A DNA stretch of 64,000 nucleotides from an uncultured Verrucomicrobiota bacterium (GTDB lineage Bacteria > Verrucomicrobiota > Kiritimatiellia > RFP12 > UBA1067): NCBI GenBank assembly GCA_947305775.1, contig CAMZEN010000002.1:51640-115639 (forward strand), written 5' to 3'. Of this stretch, positions 48,714-57,300 are shown one piece after another. Within the stretch, counting starts at the first letter, position 1. Each line of letters starts with the position of its first letter. The notes beneath the pieces are model-generated. The model did no database searches, had not been told where the DNA came from, and worked only from the letters and a program-made list of their open reading frames with translations. The translations under genes and the position numbers were made by a program.

Positions 48714-49712
48714 ATGACTGACGACAAGATGATCGCGCGCGCGAAGGAAGTCTTCGACATCGAGATCGAGGGCCTTCGTCGCACTCGCGACGCAATCGGC
48801 AAGGACTTCACATCGGCGGTGAAGATGATCCTTGCCTGTGCCTCGCAGGGCGGCATCGTGGTCGTTTCGGGGGTTGGCAAGAACCTCCACATCGCGGAGA
48901 AGATGAGCGCCATCTTCTCCTCGACCGGCACCCGGTCGATAGTGCTCAATCCGGTGCAGGCCATGCACGGCGACCTTGGCATGGTGTCGTCGAAGGACAT
49001 CCTCCTTGCGCTTTCGTTTAGCGGTGAGTCCGAGGAGATTCTGCGCCTCATACCGGCCATCCGCCGCCATGGGCTCAAGGTCGTCTCTATGACGGGGCGT
49101 CCGGGCTCCACGCTCGCCGGCATGAGCGACATACATCTTGAGATTCCGTGCGGCAAGGAGGCCTGTCCGTTCGGCATGGCCCCGACAAACTCCACTACTG
49201 CGACCATGGCGCTGGGCGATGCGCTGGCAATGACGCTGATCGATGCGCAGAAGTTCTCGGTGGAGGAGTATGCGATGAACCATCCGGCGGGCGCGATAGG
49301 CCGTGCGCTCGTGATGAAGGTGACCGACATAATGCGCACGGGCGAACGGCTTGCGACCGTGCCTGCGAGCGCGACGGTCATGGAGTCGCTGATGGCGATG
49401 ACGAAGGCCCAGGGCGGTTCGGCGATCGTTGTCGGCGAAGGCGGCGGGCTTGCCGGCATATTCACTGACGGTGACTTCAGGCGTGTGATGTCCGAGGCGC
49501 CTACCGGAGATGGTGGCGGCGACGTACTTTCGGCGCCGGTGTCAAGGTACATGACGCCTTCGCCGATGTTCGTGCGCGACGACGTCTACGCCGCTGAGCT
49601 TCTGAAGATATTCGAGCGCAAGCGCATCGACGACCTGCCGGTGTGCGACGCAAACGGTGTTGTGGTGGGTCTTGTCGACATTCAGGATCTGCCGAAGATG
49701 AAGATCATGTAA
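48714..49712 (+). CDS. kdsD: D-arabinose-5-phosphate isomerase (KpsF/GutQ family)
   Basis: Makes arabinose 5-phosphate from ribulose 5-phosphate, the first committed step of KDO for lipopolysaccharide. The 332-residue product has a SIS sugar-isomerase domain (about 35-185: VVSGVGKNLHIAEKMSAIFSSTGT, HGDLGMVSSKDILLALSFSGESEE, APTNSTTATMALGDALAM) and two CBS domains (about 205-265 and 275-332), the normal KdsD architecture. HPAGAIGRAL links the two parts as expected. The isomerase is shared by outer-membrane KDO and, in some bacteria, capsule or glucitol pathways; LPS is the likeliest here. It lies 30 bases after pta and 30 before the Amuc_1102-like gene, so probably co-transcribed with both. 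Confidence 0.93.
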   Translation: MTDDKMIARAKEVFDIEIEGLRRTRDAIGKDFTSAVKMILACASQGGIVVVSGVGKNLHIAEKMSAIFSSTGTRSIVLNPVQAMHGDLGMVSSKDILLALSFSGESEEILRLIPAIRRHGLKVVSMTGRPGSTLAGMSDIHLEIPCGKEACPFGMAPTNSTTATMALGDALAMTLIDAQKFSVEEYAMNHPAGAIGRALVMKVTDIMRTGERLATVPASATVMESLMAMTKAQGGSAIVVGEGGGLAGIFTDGDFRRVMSEAPTGDGGGDVLSAPVSRYMTPSPMFVRDDVYAAELLKIFERKRIDDLPVCDANGVVVGLVDIQDLPKMKIM

Positions 49713-49742
49713 AAACGAATTTCAAAAGAAAGGAAAACAAAG

Positions 49743-50480
49743 ATGAACATAAAGACAACGATTTTCGGAATTGCGGCGCTGGCCGTCGCAGTGTCGTTCG
49801 CCGGACCGGCCACAACCCGCTCCGCAAAGAAGACAGCCAAGGCCCCTGTGGAGAGCGAGGAGGAGGCGCCTGAGGCAAACGTCAAGATAGACCTTTTCCC
49901 AAAGCTTGGCCGTGCATCAACGCTGAATGCGCCGGCCTTCTCCGGCGAATCCTCGATCGGCAACGTCTTCAACAAGCAGCGCAAGTGGATTGTGCTTGAG
50001 GCCAAGTACACCACCTTCGACAGGGTTGTCGACCAGCTGACGTTCACCTGGCACGTCCTTCTCGACACCAAGACCGCGACGGTCAAGGACAAGGATATCC
50101 TCGCCAAGCGTGCCCCCTATTCCTATTTCACGCAGCGCGTCACCTACGCCAACATCCCGAAGGGCAGCCACGCCGCTTCCGTCTGCCTGCATCCCAGCTA
50201 CTACGAGCAGTACGGCGAGCCCAAGGCGGTCGGCATCGTGATCACGGACGCGAACGGCAAGGTGCTCGCGGGCGATTGCGAGAGCGAAATCAAGGGTATA
50301 GACTCCCATCCCAAGAACATAGAGGCGGCTTTCTGGAACAACGACGAGATAATGAACGCCAAGAACTCGAAGTCTCCCGACGGCGAACCGATGATTGAGC
50401 GCCGCCAGGGTCTTCAGGACCGTTCCAAGACGATATGGGCGCTCGTTAACGCGAACGACTACGAACTCGTCATACAGTAA
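49743..50480 (+). CDS. Amuc_1102-like secreted protein of the pilus-like locus
   Basis: A 245-residue protein with the signal peptide MNIKTTIFGIAALAVAVSFAG. After a Lys/Glu-rich linker, the main domain (about 48-245) is a single beta-rich fold: KWIVLEAKYTTFDRVVDQLTFTWHVLLDT, YFTQRVTYANIPKGSHAASVCLHP, and a C-terminal IWALVNANDYELVIQ. Its place directly before PilM and the gene order match Amuc_1102 of Akkermansia muciniphila, a pilus-locus protein of unknown biochemical role. No catalytic motif was seen. Ribosome binding site AAAGGAAAA at 49730-49738. The assignment rests mainly on context and overall shape. Confidence 0.72.
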   Translation: MNIKTTIFGIAALAVAVSFAGPATTRSAKKTAKAPVESEEEAPEANVKIDLFPKLGRASTLNAPAFSGESSIGNVFNKQRKWIVLEAKYTTFDRVVDQLTFTWHVLLDTKTATVKDKDILAKRAPYSYFTQRVTYANIPKGSHAASVCLHPSYYEQYGEPKAVGIVITDANGKVLAGDCESEIKGIDSHPKNIEAAFWNNDEIMNAKNSKSPDGEPMIERRQGLQDRSKTIWALVNANDYELVIQ

Positions 50481-50507
50481 CTCAAGGCACACCAGGGTCT
50501 CGATCTT

Positions 50508-52139
50508 ATGGCAAAGAAATTCCTAACGCTTGACATTGGCGCCGCGAATGTGGCGCTTGCCGAGTACGAGAGCGGCGCGAAGGGCGCGCTGACGCTCGTC
50601 AACTACGGCATTGCCCCGTTGTCGGCGCCGCTCGATTCGGGCGACGCGGCGACAATCCTCGTGCCTGCGCTGATGGACATCGTCCGCGAAAAGGGCATCC
50701 ATCCGGGACCTGTGGCCATATCGCTTTCGGGCCAGATGGTCTTCCCGCGCTTCTCCGCGATACCAGCCGCCGGCGGCGAGGAGAAGTTCGAGCAGATGAT
50801 CCGCTACGAGATCGAGCAGAACGTCCCGTTCCCGATTGACGAGATGGTGTGCGACAGGCAGGTGCTTGGCGACACCGAGAACGGCGACAAGGCCGTGATG
50901 ATCGTCGCGGCGAAGGTCGAGCAGGTCGAGGCCATAACCGACGCGGTGGCCTCCGTCGGGTTCCGCCCCGAGCTGGTCGACGTCGCTCCGCTTGCGTTCA
51001 CCAACGCGGTGCGCGCCTCGAACGGCGGCGACGGTACGTGCGCGATACTTCTGGACATCGGCGCGAAGACGACCTCGCTCGTCATCGTTGAGAACGACAA
51101 GGTCTACAACCGGTCGATACCGATAGGCGGCAAGAACATAACGCGCGACATATCGCAGGCGCTCGGCTGCACCGCCGAAGAGGCCGAAGCCCTGAAGATC
51201 GAGAAGGGCTATGTGTCGCTGGGCGGCGTCGTGGAGGATGAGGATCAGGTGGCCGACAGGATATCCAAGGTCTGCCGCGCCATCATGACCCGCCTGCAGG
51301 CGGAGATTTCCAGGTCGGTCAACTTCTACCGCTCGCAGCAGGGCGGCGGGGCGCCGGTCAAGCTGTATCTCACCGGCGGTACGGCGCTTCTGCCGCAGGT
51401 GGACAAGTTCTTTGCCGAGGCGCTGAAGATCGAAGTCGAATTCTTCAACCCGTTCAGCTTCATCGGCGTAGCAGCAGGCGTCGATCAGGATGCCCTCGGG
51501 TCCGACGGCGCGTTTCTCGCGCCCACCACTGGTCTTGCGCTGCACATGACCGGGGCGGCTCGTTTCGCCATAAACCTGCTGCCGATGTCGATCGTTGCTG
51601 CGCGCGCCGAGCAGGCCAAGATACCGATCGTCGCCGCGGCGTCCGCCGTATTCGTCGCAGCGCTTGCGCTTGTATACATCGGCATTGGCCGCCAGGCCGA
51701 GGTCGTCGAGACGAAGTACGACAGCGTCCAGGCGAAGGTGAACGTGCTGAAGGGTTTCGAAACCAAACTCAAGGCCGCCGAAAAGGAGGTCGAGGCGGCA
51801 AAGGCGTCCGCCGACAAGGTCAAGGATCTGTTGGGAAGGCGCTATGCGGCGGTCTCACGTCTTGGCGCTGTGCGTGGTTCGATGGGTATGGGAATGTGGA
51901 TTGAAAAGTGGGAGCAGAACCGCGTGACGATCCGCGGCTGGAAGGACAGTCTCGACGTCATGGTCGGCGTGAACGCCGCCCAGAATAACGGCAGGAAGCA
52001 GACCCCGTCCGAGATCGTTGTGGGTAAGCTCAAGGGCAACATAGGCGTAGAGCCCGATTCGATCAAGATCGCCGACATGACCTCGCTCGGCAAGGATGCG
52101 GCGCTTGAGCAGTTTACTGTGGAGGTTAAGTTCAAATGA
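50508..52139 (+). CDS. pilM: PilM-PilN fusion, type IV pilus/secretion platform protein
   Basis: A 543-residue protein joining two usually separate proteins. Residues 1-350 are PilM, an actin-like cytoplasmic ATP-binding protein: KFLTLDIGAANVALAEYE (phosphate-1 loop), EKFEQMIRYEIEQNVPFPIDE, CAILLDIGAKTTSLVIVEN (phosphate-2) and KLYLTGGTALLPQVDKFFAE (adenosine motif). Residues ~371-393 are a membrane helix (IPIVAAASAVFVAALALVYIGIG). Beyond it a periplasmic coiled coil and small alpha/beta domain correspond to PilN. PilM normally binds the N-terminal tail of PilN, so the fusion makes that contact permanent. Akkermansia Amuc_1101 holds the same position. The start codon has only a weak upstream AGGG; the stop overlaps the next gene as ATGA. 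Confidence 0.9.
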   Translation: MAKKFLTLDIGAANVALAEYESGAKGALTLVNYGIAPLSAPLDSGDAATILVPALMDIVREKGIHPGPVAISLSGQMVFPRFSAIPAAGGEEKFEQMIRYEIEQNVPFPIDEMVCDRQVLGDTENGDKAVMIVAAKVEQVEAITDAVASVGFRPELVDVAPLAFTNAVRASNGGDGTCAILLDIGAKTTSLVIVENDKVYNRSIPIGGKNITRDISQALGCTAEEAEALKIEKGYVSLGGVVEDEDQVADRISKVCRAIMTRLQAEISRSVNFYRSQQGGGAPVKLYLTGGTALLPQVDKFFAEALKIEVEFFNPFSFIGVAAGVDQDALGSDGAFLAPTTGLALHMTGAARFAINLLPMSIVAARAEQAKIPIVAAASAVFVAALALVYIGIGRQAEVVETKYDSVQAKVNVLKGFETKLKAAEKEVEAAKASADKVKDLLGRRYAAVSRLGAVRGSMGMGMWIEKWEQNRVTIRGWKDSLDVMVGVNAAQNNGRKQTPSEIVVGKLKGNIGVEPDSIKIADMTSLGKDAALEQFTVEVKFK

Positions 52140-53188
52140 ACAAGTCGAAGATAATACTGGCCTCGATTGGCGGCGTGACGCTGGTGGCGTCGCTCGTCCT
52201 CGCATATCTCATCTGGAGCGCGCTTGCCGACAAGAGCGAGAAGATAGGCGACCTTGAAAGCGCGGTTGCGACGGCCGACAAGCTTTCGCGCCTGCCGGTC
52301 TATCCCGGCCCCGAAGCCATCAAGGCGTTGAAGGAGAACGCCGAGACGTACGAAACCTGGCGCGAAGACGCCGTCAAGATCGCGTCTGCCGGCGACATGA
52401 CCTTCGAGGCGACCACGCCCCCGGCGTTCAAGGCTTTCCTCGTAGATGAGGCAAGGCGCCTTTCGTCCCTGCCAGGTGCCGTCGAAGGACGCATCGTGAA
52501 GGACGATTTCCCGTTCGGCTTCAAGGACTACATCACCGGTGGAGTGCTTCCGGCGCAGGACGATCTGGCGCGACTGCAGCGCGAGTGGCACGATGTTTCG
52601 ACCGTCATCGAGACGCTGGCGAAGTGCGGCGTTTCGGAGATTGTGGATGTGGTAATGGCGTCTTCCGCCGCGCCCGTCCAGGAGGAGGCTCCCAGCGGCA
52701 AGAAAGGCAAGAAGGCGAAGAAGCCGGTCAAGACTGACGAGGAAGAGTCCGACAAGGGCCCGGCCGTCACCAGCTTCATTGTGAATTTCCGTACGCGTCC
52801 TATAGGGCTCGTCAACGCCATCAACTCGTTCATCACGTCTTCGCGTTTCATTGTCGTGGACGACTTCTCATTCGTGCGCGAGAAGGACGACCTGGCCGAG
52901 GCTCTCGGCGGAGACGGCAAGAAGCAGCAGGATGCTCCCGCCCGCGGACGTCGTGGGCGCCGTGGACGTTCAGCGGAGGAAGATGTTCAGCAGGAAGAGC
53001 CGGCGAAGGATTCAGGTGTGGTTACCGATCCGATGTCGGCGTCGCTGCTCAGGGTCTCGATGTCGTTCTCCGTCTACGACTTCCGTTCGCTTGAGGGCGT
53101 TGCGGCCGGTGCCGCAGGACAGGTGGAGGCGCAAACAGAAGACAAGCCCGAGGAAAAGGCTGAAGAGAAATCGGAGGAGGCGAAATGA
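52136..53188 (+). CDS. PilO/Amuc_1100-like inner-membrane protein
   Basis: A 350-residue protein with an N-terminal membrane helix (ILASIGGVTLVASLVLAYLIWSA), a short coiled coil, and a periplasmic region with two alpha/beta PilO-like domains (about 75-190: FKAFLVDEARRLSSL... VSEIVDVVMASSAA; and 215-320: TSFIVNFRTRPIGLVNAINSFITSSRFIVVDDFSFV). Between and after them are two highly charged inserts, GKKGKKAKKPVKTDEEES and GRRGRRGRSAEED, and an acidic tail EEKAEEKSEEAK. This corresponds in position and layout to Akkermansia Amuc_1100. PilO-type proteins pair with PilN to align the secretin with the inner-membrane machinery. ATGA overlaps on both sides show tight translational coupling. The charged inserts are unusual for PilO. 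Confidence 0.83.
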   Translation: MNKSKIILASIGGVTLVASLVLAYLIWSALADKSEKIGDLESAVATADKLSRLPVYPGPEAIKALKENAETYETWREDAVKIASAGDMTFEATTPPAFKAFLVDEARRLSSLPGAVEGRIVKDDFPFGFKDYITGGVLPAQDDLARLQREWHDVSTVIETLAKCGVSEIVDVVMASSAAPVQEEAPSGKKGKKAKKPVKTDEEESDKGPAVTSFIVNFRTRPIGLVNAINSFITSSRFIVVDDFSFVREKDDLAEALGGDGKKQQDAPARGRRGRRGRSAEEDVQQEEPAKDSGVVTDPMSASLLRVSMSFSVYDFRSLEGVAAGAAGQVEAQTEDKPEEKAEEKSEEAK

Positions 53189-54294
53189 GTTCACGCATCG
53201 GAGGCAATTTCTTTACGGCTCACTACGATTGGATCGCGGCGGGTGTTGCGGTTCTCGCGATTGCGGGGGCGGTCGTATTCTTTGTCGGCGCCCTCGAGGA
53301 GGACGGCGAGGCCCAGGCGAGCGAAGCGGTTCGCAGAATCGACATGCGCAAGCCTGACGGAAACGGCGTGAAGCCTGCCGACATGGAGTGGTACGTGCGG
53401 ATTTCCAAGCTGGTCAAGTCCCCATTGACGATGACCCCGATCAACGAGAAGGGCGGCAGCTTCCTCGCCAGCGACCGTCGCGTGTTCTGCGCCAAGGCGG
53501 AGTGCCGCGCGCCGATACCGCCGGCGACCAAGGTTTGCCCGTTCTGCAACGAGGCACAGCCCGAGGAGGCGGCGCCAGAGGTTGTGCTCGACGCCGACGC
53601 CGACGGACTGCCCGATGAATGGGAGCGCAAGTATGGCCTGTCGCCAAACGATCCCAACGACGCGAACGACGACCTGGACCAGGACGGCTTCACCAATGCC
53701 GAGGAGTTGGCGGCGGGCACGGATCCGTCTGACAGGAACGATCATCCGGACTATCTCGATTCGATCAGGCTTGCGCTTCCGCTCAAGGAGACGTCTCTGC
53801 CGTTCTTCCTTCGTTCGTACGTGAAGACGCGTGATGGTGTGAAGCTCGACATCTTCGATCCGAAGAAGCGCAACGACTACGGTACGCTCGGCAAATCGTA
53901 TCCGACGCTCGTCGGTCAGGACATCGGCGATACCGGATTTACCGCGAAGGAATTCGAGCAGAAGGAGAAGAAGGTGAAGATCGCAGGCGGCGGCGGCGCT
54001 GTTAAGACGGTTGACGTTTCGTTCGCCACTATCGAGCGCAAGAGCGACGGCAAGACAGTCACCCTGTCGGTTACGCAGGGCAAGCCAAAGCGCGTGAGCG
54101 TGGATATGCAGGCAAAGCTCGTCTACGAGCGCGGCGGGGTGAAGGAGTTCGTCGTGGTGGAGGGCGATCAGATCGACCTTAACGGCACGAAGTATGCCGT
54201 GAAGGAAATCAAACGCCTGCCCAACGGCGCGGCCGTCACGCTCGAGCACACGACGCTCGGCAAGTCACGGACAATTGAAGCACTTGAACAGTAA
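53185..54294 (+). CDS. Amuc_1099-like membrane protein with zinc ribbon and TSP3 loop
   Basis: A 369-residue protein. One membrane helix near residues 15-36 (DWIAAGVAVLAIAGAVVFFVGAL) is followed by a periplasmic region. Cys102, Cys107, Cys118 and Cys121 (CAKAEC...CPFC) make a zinc-ribbon-like cluster, surprising for an exported segment. Directly after it, at about 136-185, two Ca-binding thrombospondin-type-3 loops appear (DADADGLPDEWE, DLDQDGFTNAEE), the same motif that dominates giant protein 2. The C-terminal ~190 residues are beta-rich, with repeated VTLSV/KRVSVD strands, perhaps like a PilP/GspC homology region. Gene order matches Amuc_1099. Its stop is 53 bases before the secretin start, and the secretin promoter begins inside its last codons. 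Confidence 0.78.
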   Translation: MSSRIGGNFFTAHYDWIAAGVAVLAIAGAVVFFVGALEEDGEAQASEAVRRIDMRKPDGNGVKPADMEWYVRISKLVKSPLTMTPINEKGGSFLASDRRVFCAKAECRAPIPPATKVCPFCNEAQPEEAAPEVVLDADADGLPDEWERKYGLSPNDPNDANDDLDQDGFTNAEELAAGTDPSDRNDHPDYLDSIRLALPLKETSLPFFLRSYVKTRDGVKLDIFDPKKRNDYGTLGKSYPTLVGQDIGDTGFTAKEFEQKEKKVKIAGGGGAVKTVDVSFATIERKSDGKTVTLSVTQGKPKRVSVDMQAKLVYERGGVKEFVVVEGDQIDLNGTKYAVKEIKRLPNGAAVTLEHTTLGKSRTIEALEQ

Positions 54295-54312
54295 ACAAAA
54301 TTAGAGTATAAT
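54284..54312 (+). promoter_or_regulatory. promoter of the secretin gene
   Basis: TTGAAC (54284-54289), 17 bases, TATAAT (54307-54312), one of the best matches to a housekeeping promoter in the window. The -35 lies inside the end of the preceding gene. It would allow secretin to be made in excess of the inner-membrane proteins. Confidence 0.75.
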
Positions 54313-54317
54313 ACTCT
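54303..54317. promoter_or_regulatory. perfect palindrome over the secretin -10 (candidate operator)
   Basis: AGAGTATAATACTCT: two 7-base arms, AGAGTAT and ATACTCT, around a central A. It covers the whole -10 hexamer, so a dimeric repressor bound here would block transcription. No regulator is identified. Confidence 0.4.
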
Positions 54318-54347
54318 CAGTCTTTGAACAAGGAGCATGAGATCGTT

Positions 54348-57300
54348 ATGACGAATCTGAAGAAAATAGCCGCCGTCAGCGTGGCCGCTGCCGTCATCGT
54401 TAGTGTTTCGCTTGCGTTTGCGCAAGACGACCTGGATGACCTCCTGAAAGATCTTGAAAGCGATCTTGCCGGTGAAGCCGTAACCTCGGCTCCTGCGCAA
54501 GAGGAGCCTGCTGCAGAGCCAGCTCCTGCGGAGGAGGAAGCTTCTGCCCCCGAAGAGGCGGCGCCAGAAGAAGAGCCTTCCGCCGACGAGGAGCCTGCAG
54601 TGGAAGAGCCTGCGGCGGATGAGGATCCCACGGTTGACGCTGAAGAAGCATCTTCAGATGAAGAAGAGCCTTCGGCTGAAGCGGAAGAGGAGCCGTCTGC
54701 CGATGAGGAGGAACCTGCTGCCGAAGAGCCCGCGGCAGAGGAAGAGCCCGTTGCTGTTGATGACGAGCCTGCGGCTGATGGCGAGGAGCCTGCAGTGGAG
54801 GATGAGCCTGCCGCTGAAGGTGACGAGCCTGCTGATGGAGTCGAAGAGCCTGCGGCTGAAGAAGATCCTGCCGTGGCCGAAGACGAGCCTGCACCTGTGG
54901 AAGAGCCTGCTGTTGCTGATGAAGAGCCTGTTGCCGATGAAGAGCCTGCGGCTGAAGAAGAGCCGGCTGCTGTCGATGACGAGCCTGTTGCCGGAAGTGA
55001 GCCGGAGCCTGCTGTTGCCGAAGAAGAGCCGGAGCCTGCCGTTGCCGAGGTAGAGCCAACGCCGCTCGCCGCGCTTGCCGCTAATGTCGTTGCTGCTCCT
55101 TCAAACGCGACTGGCGATGCCGAGCTTCTTGACAACTTGCGCACAACCGAGCGTCTGAGGCGCGAGGCATATGACGCGCAGGCAAAGCGTGAAATCCTCT
55201 CTGCCCGCCAGAGCATGTCCGAAGGCGCATACGCCGACGCTACACGTTCATATGTCAACGCGCTGAGGTTGCTGAACGATAGCCCGTCCACTAAGGCTCT
55301 TCGCCGCGAATGCGAGCAGGGCATTGCCGAGAGCCAGTATCGAGAAGCGCTTGAGGAAGATCGCCTTGGCCGCCGCGAGAGCGCCATAGAGCTGATGGAG
55401 AAGGCCAAGGCCATGCGCCATCCCAAGGCACGTCGCCAGCTTGAGGCGTGGAGCAAGGGTGAAGATCCGAATGCTAACAGGACTGAACTTTCCGACATCA
55501 GGCACCGTCGCAACGACAAGGAATACAGGGAGCAGCGCGAGAAGAACCGCCGCCACCTCAAGCGCGCGAGGCAGCTTCTGTCCGTCAGGGACATCGACAC
55601 TGCTCTTGACGAGTGCGAACTCGTTCTTGTGAATGATCCGTACAACCAGGAGGCCATCCGCTTGAGGAGCGCCATACAGAAGAAGCGTGCGCTGATACTC
55701 GATCAGGAGTATAGGGCTCAGCACGATGCGATGATTGCAGATGTCGACAAGGCGTGGCGCCCGGTATACGCCCCCAATGCTCGCGAGTTGGAGGAGTCTG
55801 TTTCGTCAACAGTCAAGAGAGCGGTCGGCGACGATCCTGAACGCTCGATGGAGCAGTCGATAATCCAGCGCATGAAGGAGATGACCCTTCCGACGATTTC
55901 TTTCAAGCCGCCGGCGACGATCATCGATGCGGTCGACTACTTCCGCGGTGCGTCGAAGGACTTCGACCGTCCCGATATCCCGCTTGAGGAGCGCGGCTTC
56001 AACTTTGTGCTCAAGACGCCGGAGACTCTGCTTTCGCAGGGCGCCGTGCAGGAAGACGACTCCGATGACGGATTTGCATCTACGGGCGATGAAGCCGCCG
56101 GTCCTTCGGGCCAGGTAGGTGTGCCGGTGATCCCTATGATCACCGCAAACGCCATCAGCTTCTACGATGCCCTCAAGCTGGTCTGCGATTCGGTCGACTA
56201 CAAGTTCAAGGTTCAGGGTCCTGTGGTGATGGTCATGCATAAGGACATCGTAACCGAGGAGATGATCACACGCAGCTATCCTGTCGTGGCGGCCTTCCTT
56301 GAACGAATGGGCAGCGCCTCCAGCGACATCAAGGAGATGAAGTCCGCTGGTTTTGGCGGCGGTAGCTCGCGCAACAGCGACGAAAGCGAAGACAATCAGG
56401 AACGCGACTGGAAGGAGTTCTTCTCGCTCATGGGCGTCCAATGGCCTGAAGGCAGCTCGATCCTCTACATCAAGACCATCGGCAAGCTCCGCGTCAAGAA
56501 CACATACGAGAATCTGGCCGAGCTTGAGAAGGCTCTTACCGAGCTGAACGTTGACCAGAAACTCATCGAGATCGAGGCGCGCTTTGTCGAAGTCAGCCAG
56601 CAGGACCTCAATTCGCTCGGCTTCGAGTGGATCTTGAACAGCAACTATACTCTCGGCAGCGGCGGATGGCTTGGCCGCAAGCTCGGCCTCAAGAAGGGCG
56701 GCTATGCTCCCGGCTATACAGAGTCCACTTCGACAACGCAGTATCGCCTTGCCAACGGAGAGATTCTTGACGACGTGACGAAGACGACATACGCCGCCAA
56801 CAACGAGACCGGCTGGCGCAGGAACAGCCTGGTCAACGGCAGGCCTTCACGTCTCCAGAACGGTATTGCAGGCGTCGATGCGATGGGTGGCGAAGGAGCA
56901 ACCTATGGTGACGTGAACCGCTACATCTCCCGTACGGGCAATGTGATATCGGGGCAGGATGCGTCCAACAACGATCAGTTCATGAAGGTCAACGCCTTCC
57001 TTGGCTCGGCCGATCTGTCGATGATTCTACACATGCTCTCGCAGCGCACCGATACGGACCTACTCTCTGCGCCGAAGGTTCTTACCCGTCCTGGCGAGAA
57101 TGCCGTCATCAAGGTGGTCACTGAGTACATATACCCGACCGACTACAACGTGCAGCTGCAGTCCAGTAGCAGCAGCGGCGGCTACAGCGGTGGCAGCCAA
57201 AGCGCGGTTCTTGCAGTTGTCGAGCCTGAGCAGTTCGAGAAGCGTGAGGTTGGCGTTATTCTCGACGTCACCCCGACTTTGACGGATGACGGCAACCTTA

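Noticed and set aside
54337..54351. Four-codon leader ORF (ATG AGA TCG TTA TGA) before the secretin
   Set aside because: The Shine-Dalgarno is only one base from its ATG; overlap with the secretin start is probably chance.
54317..55675. Long minus-strand reading frame encoding a Ser/Ala/Gly-rich protein
   Set aside because: Antisense shadow of the Glu/Pro/Ala repeats of the secretin; low complexity and no start signals.
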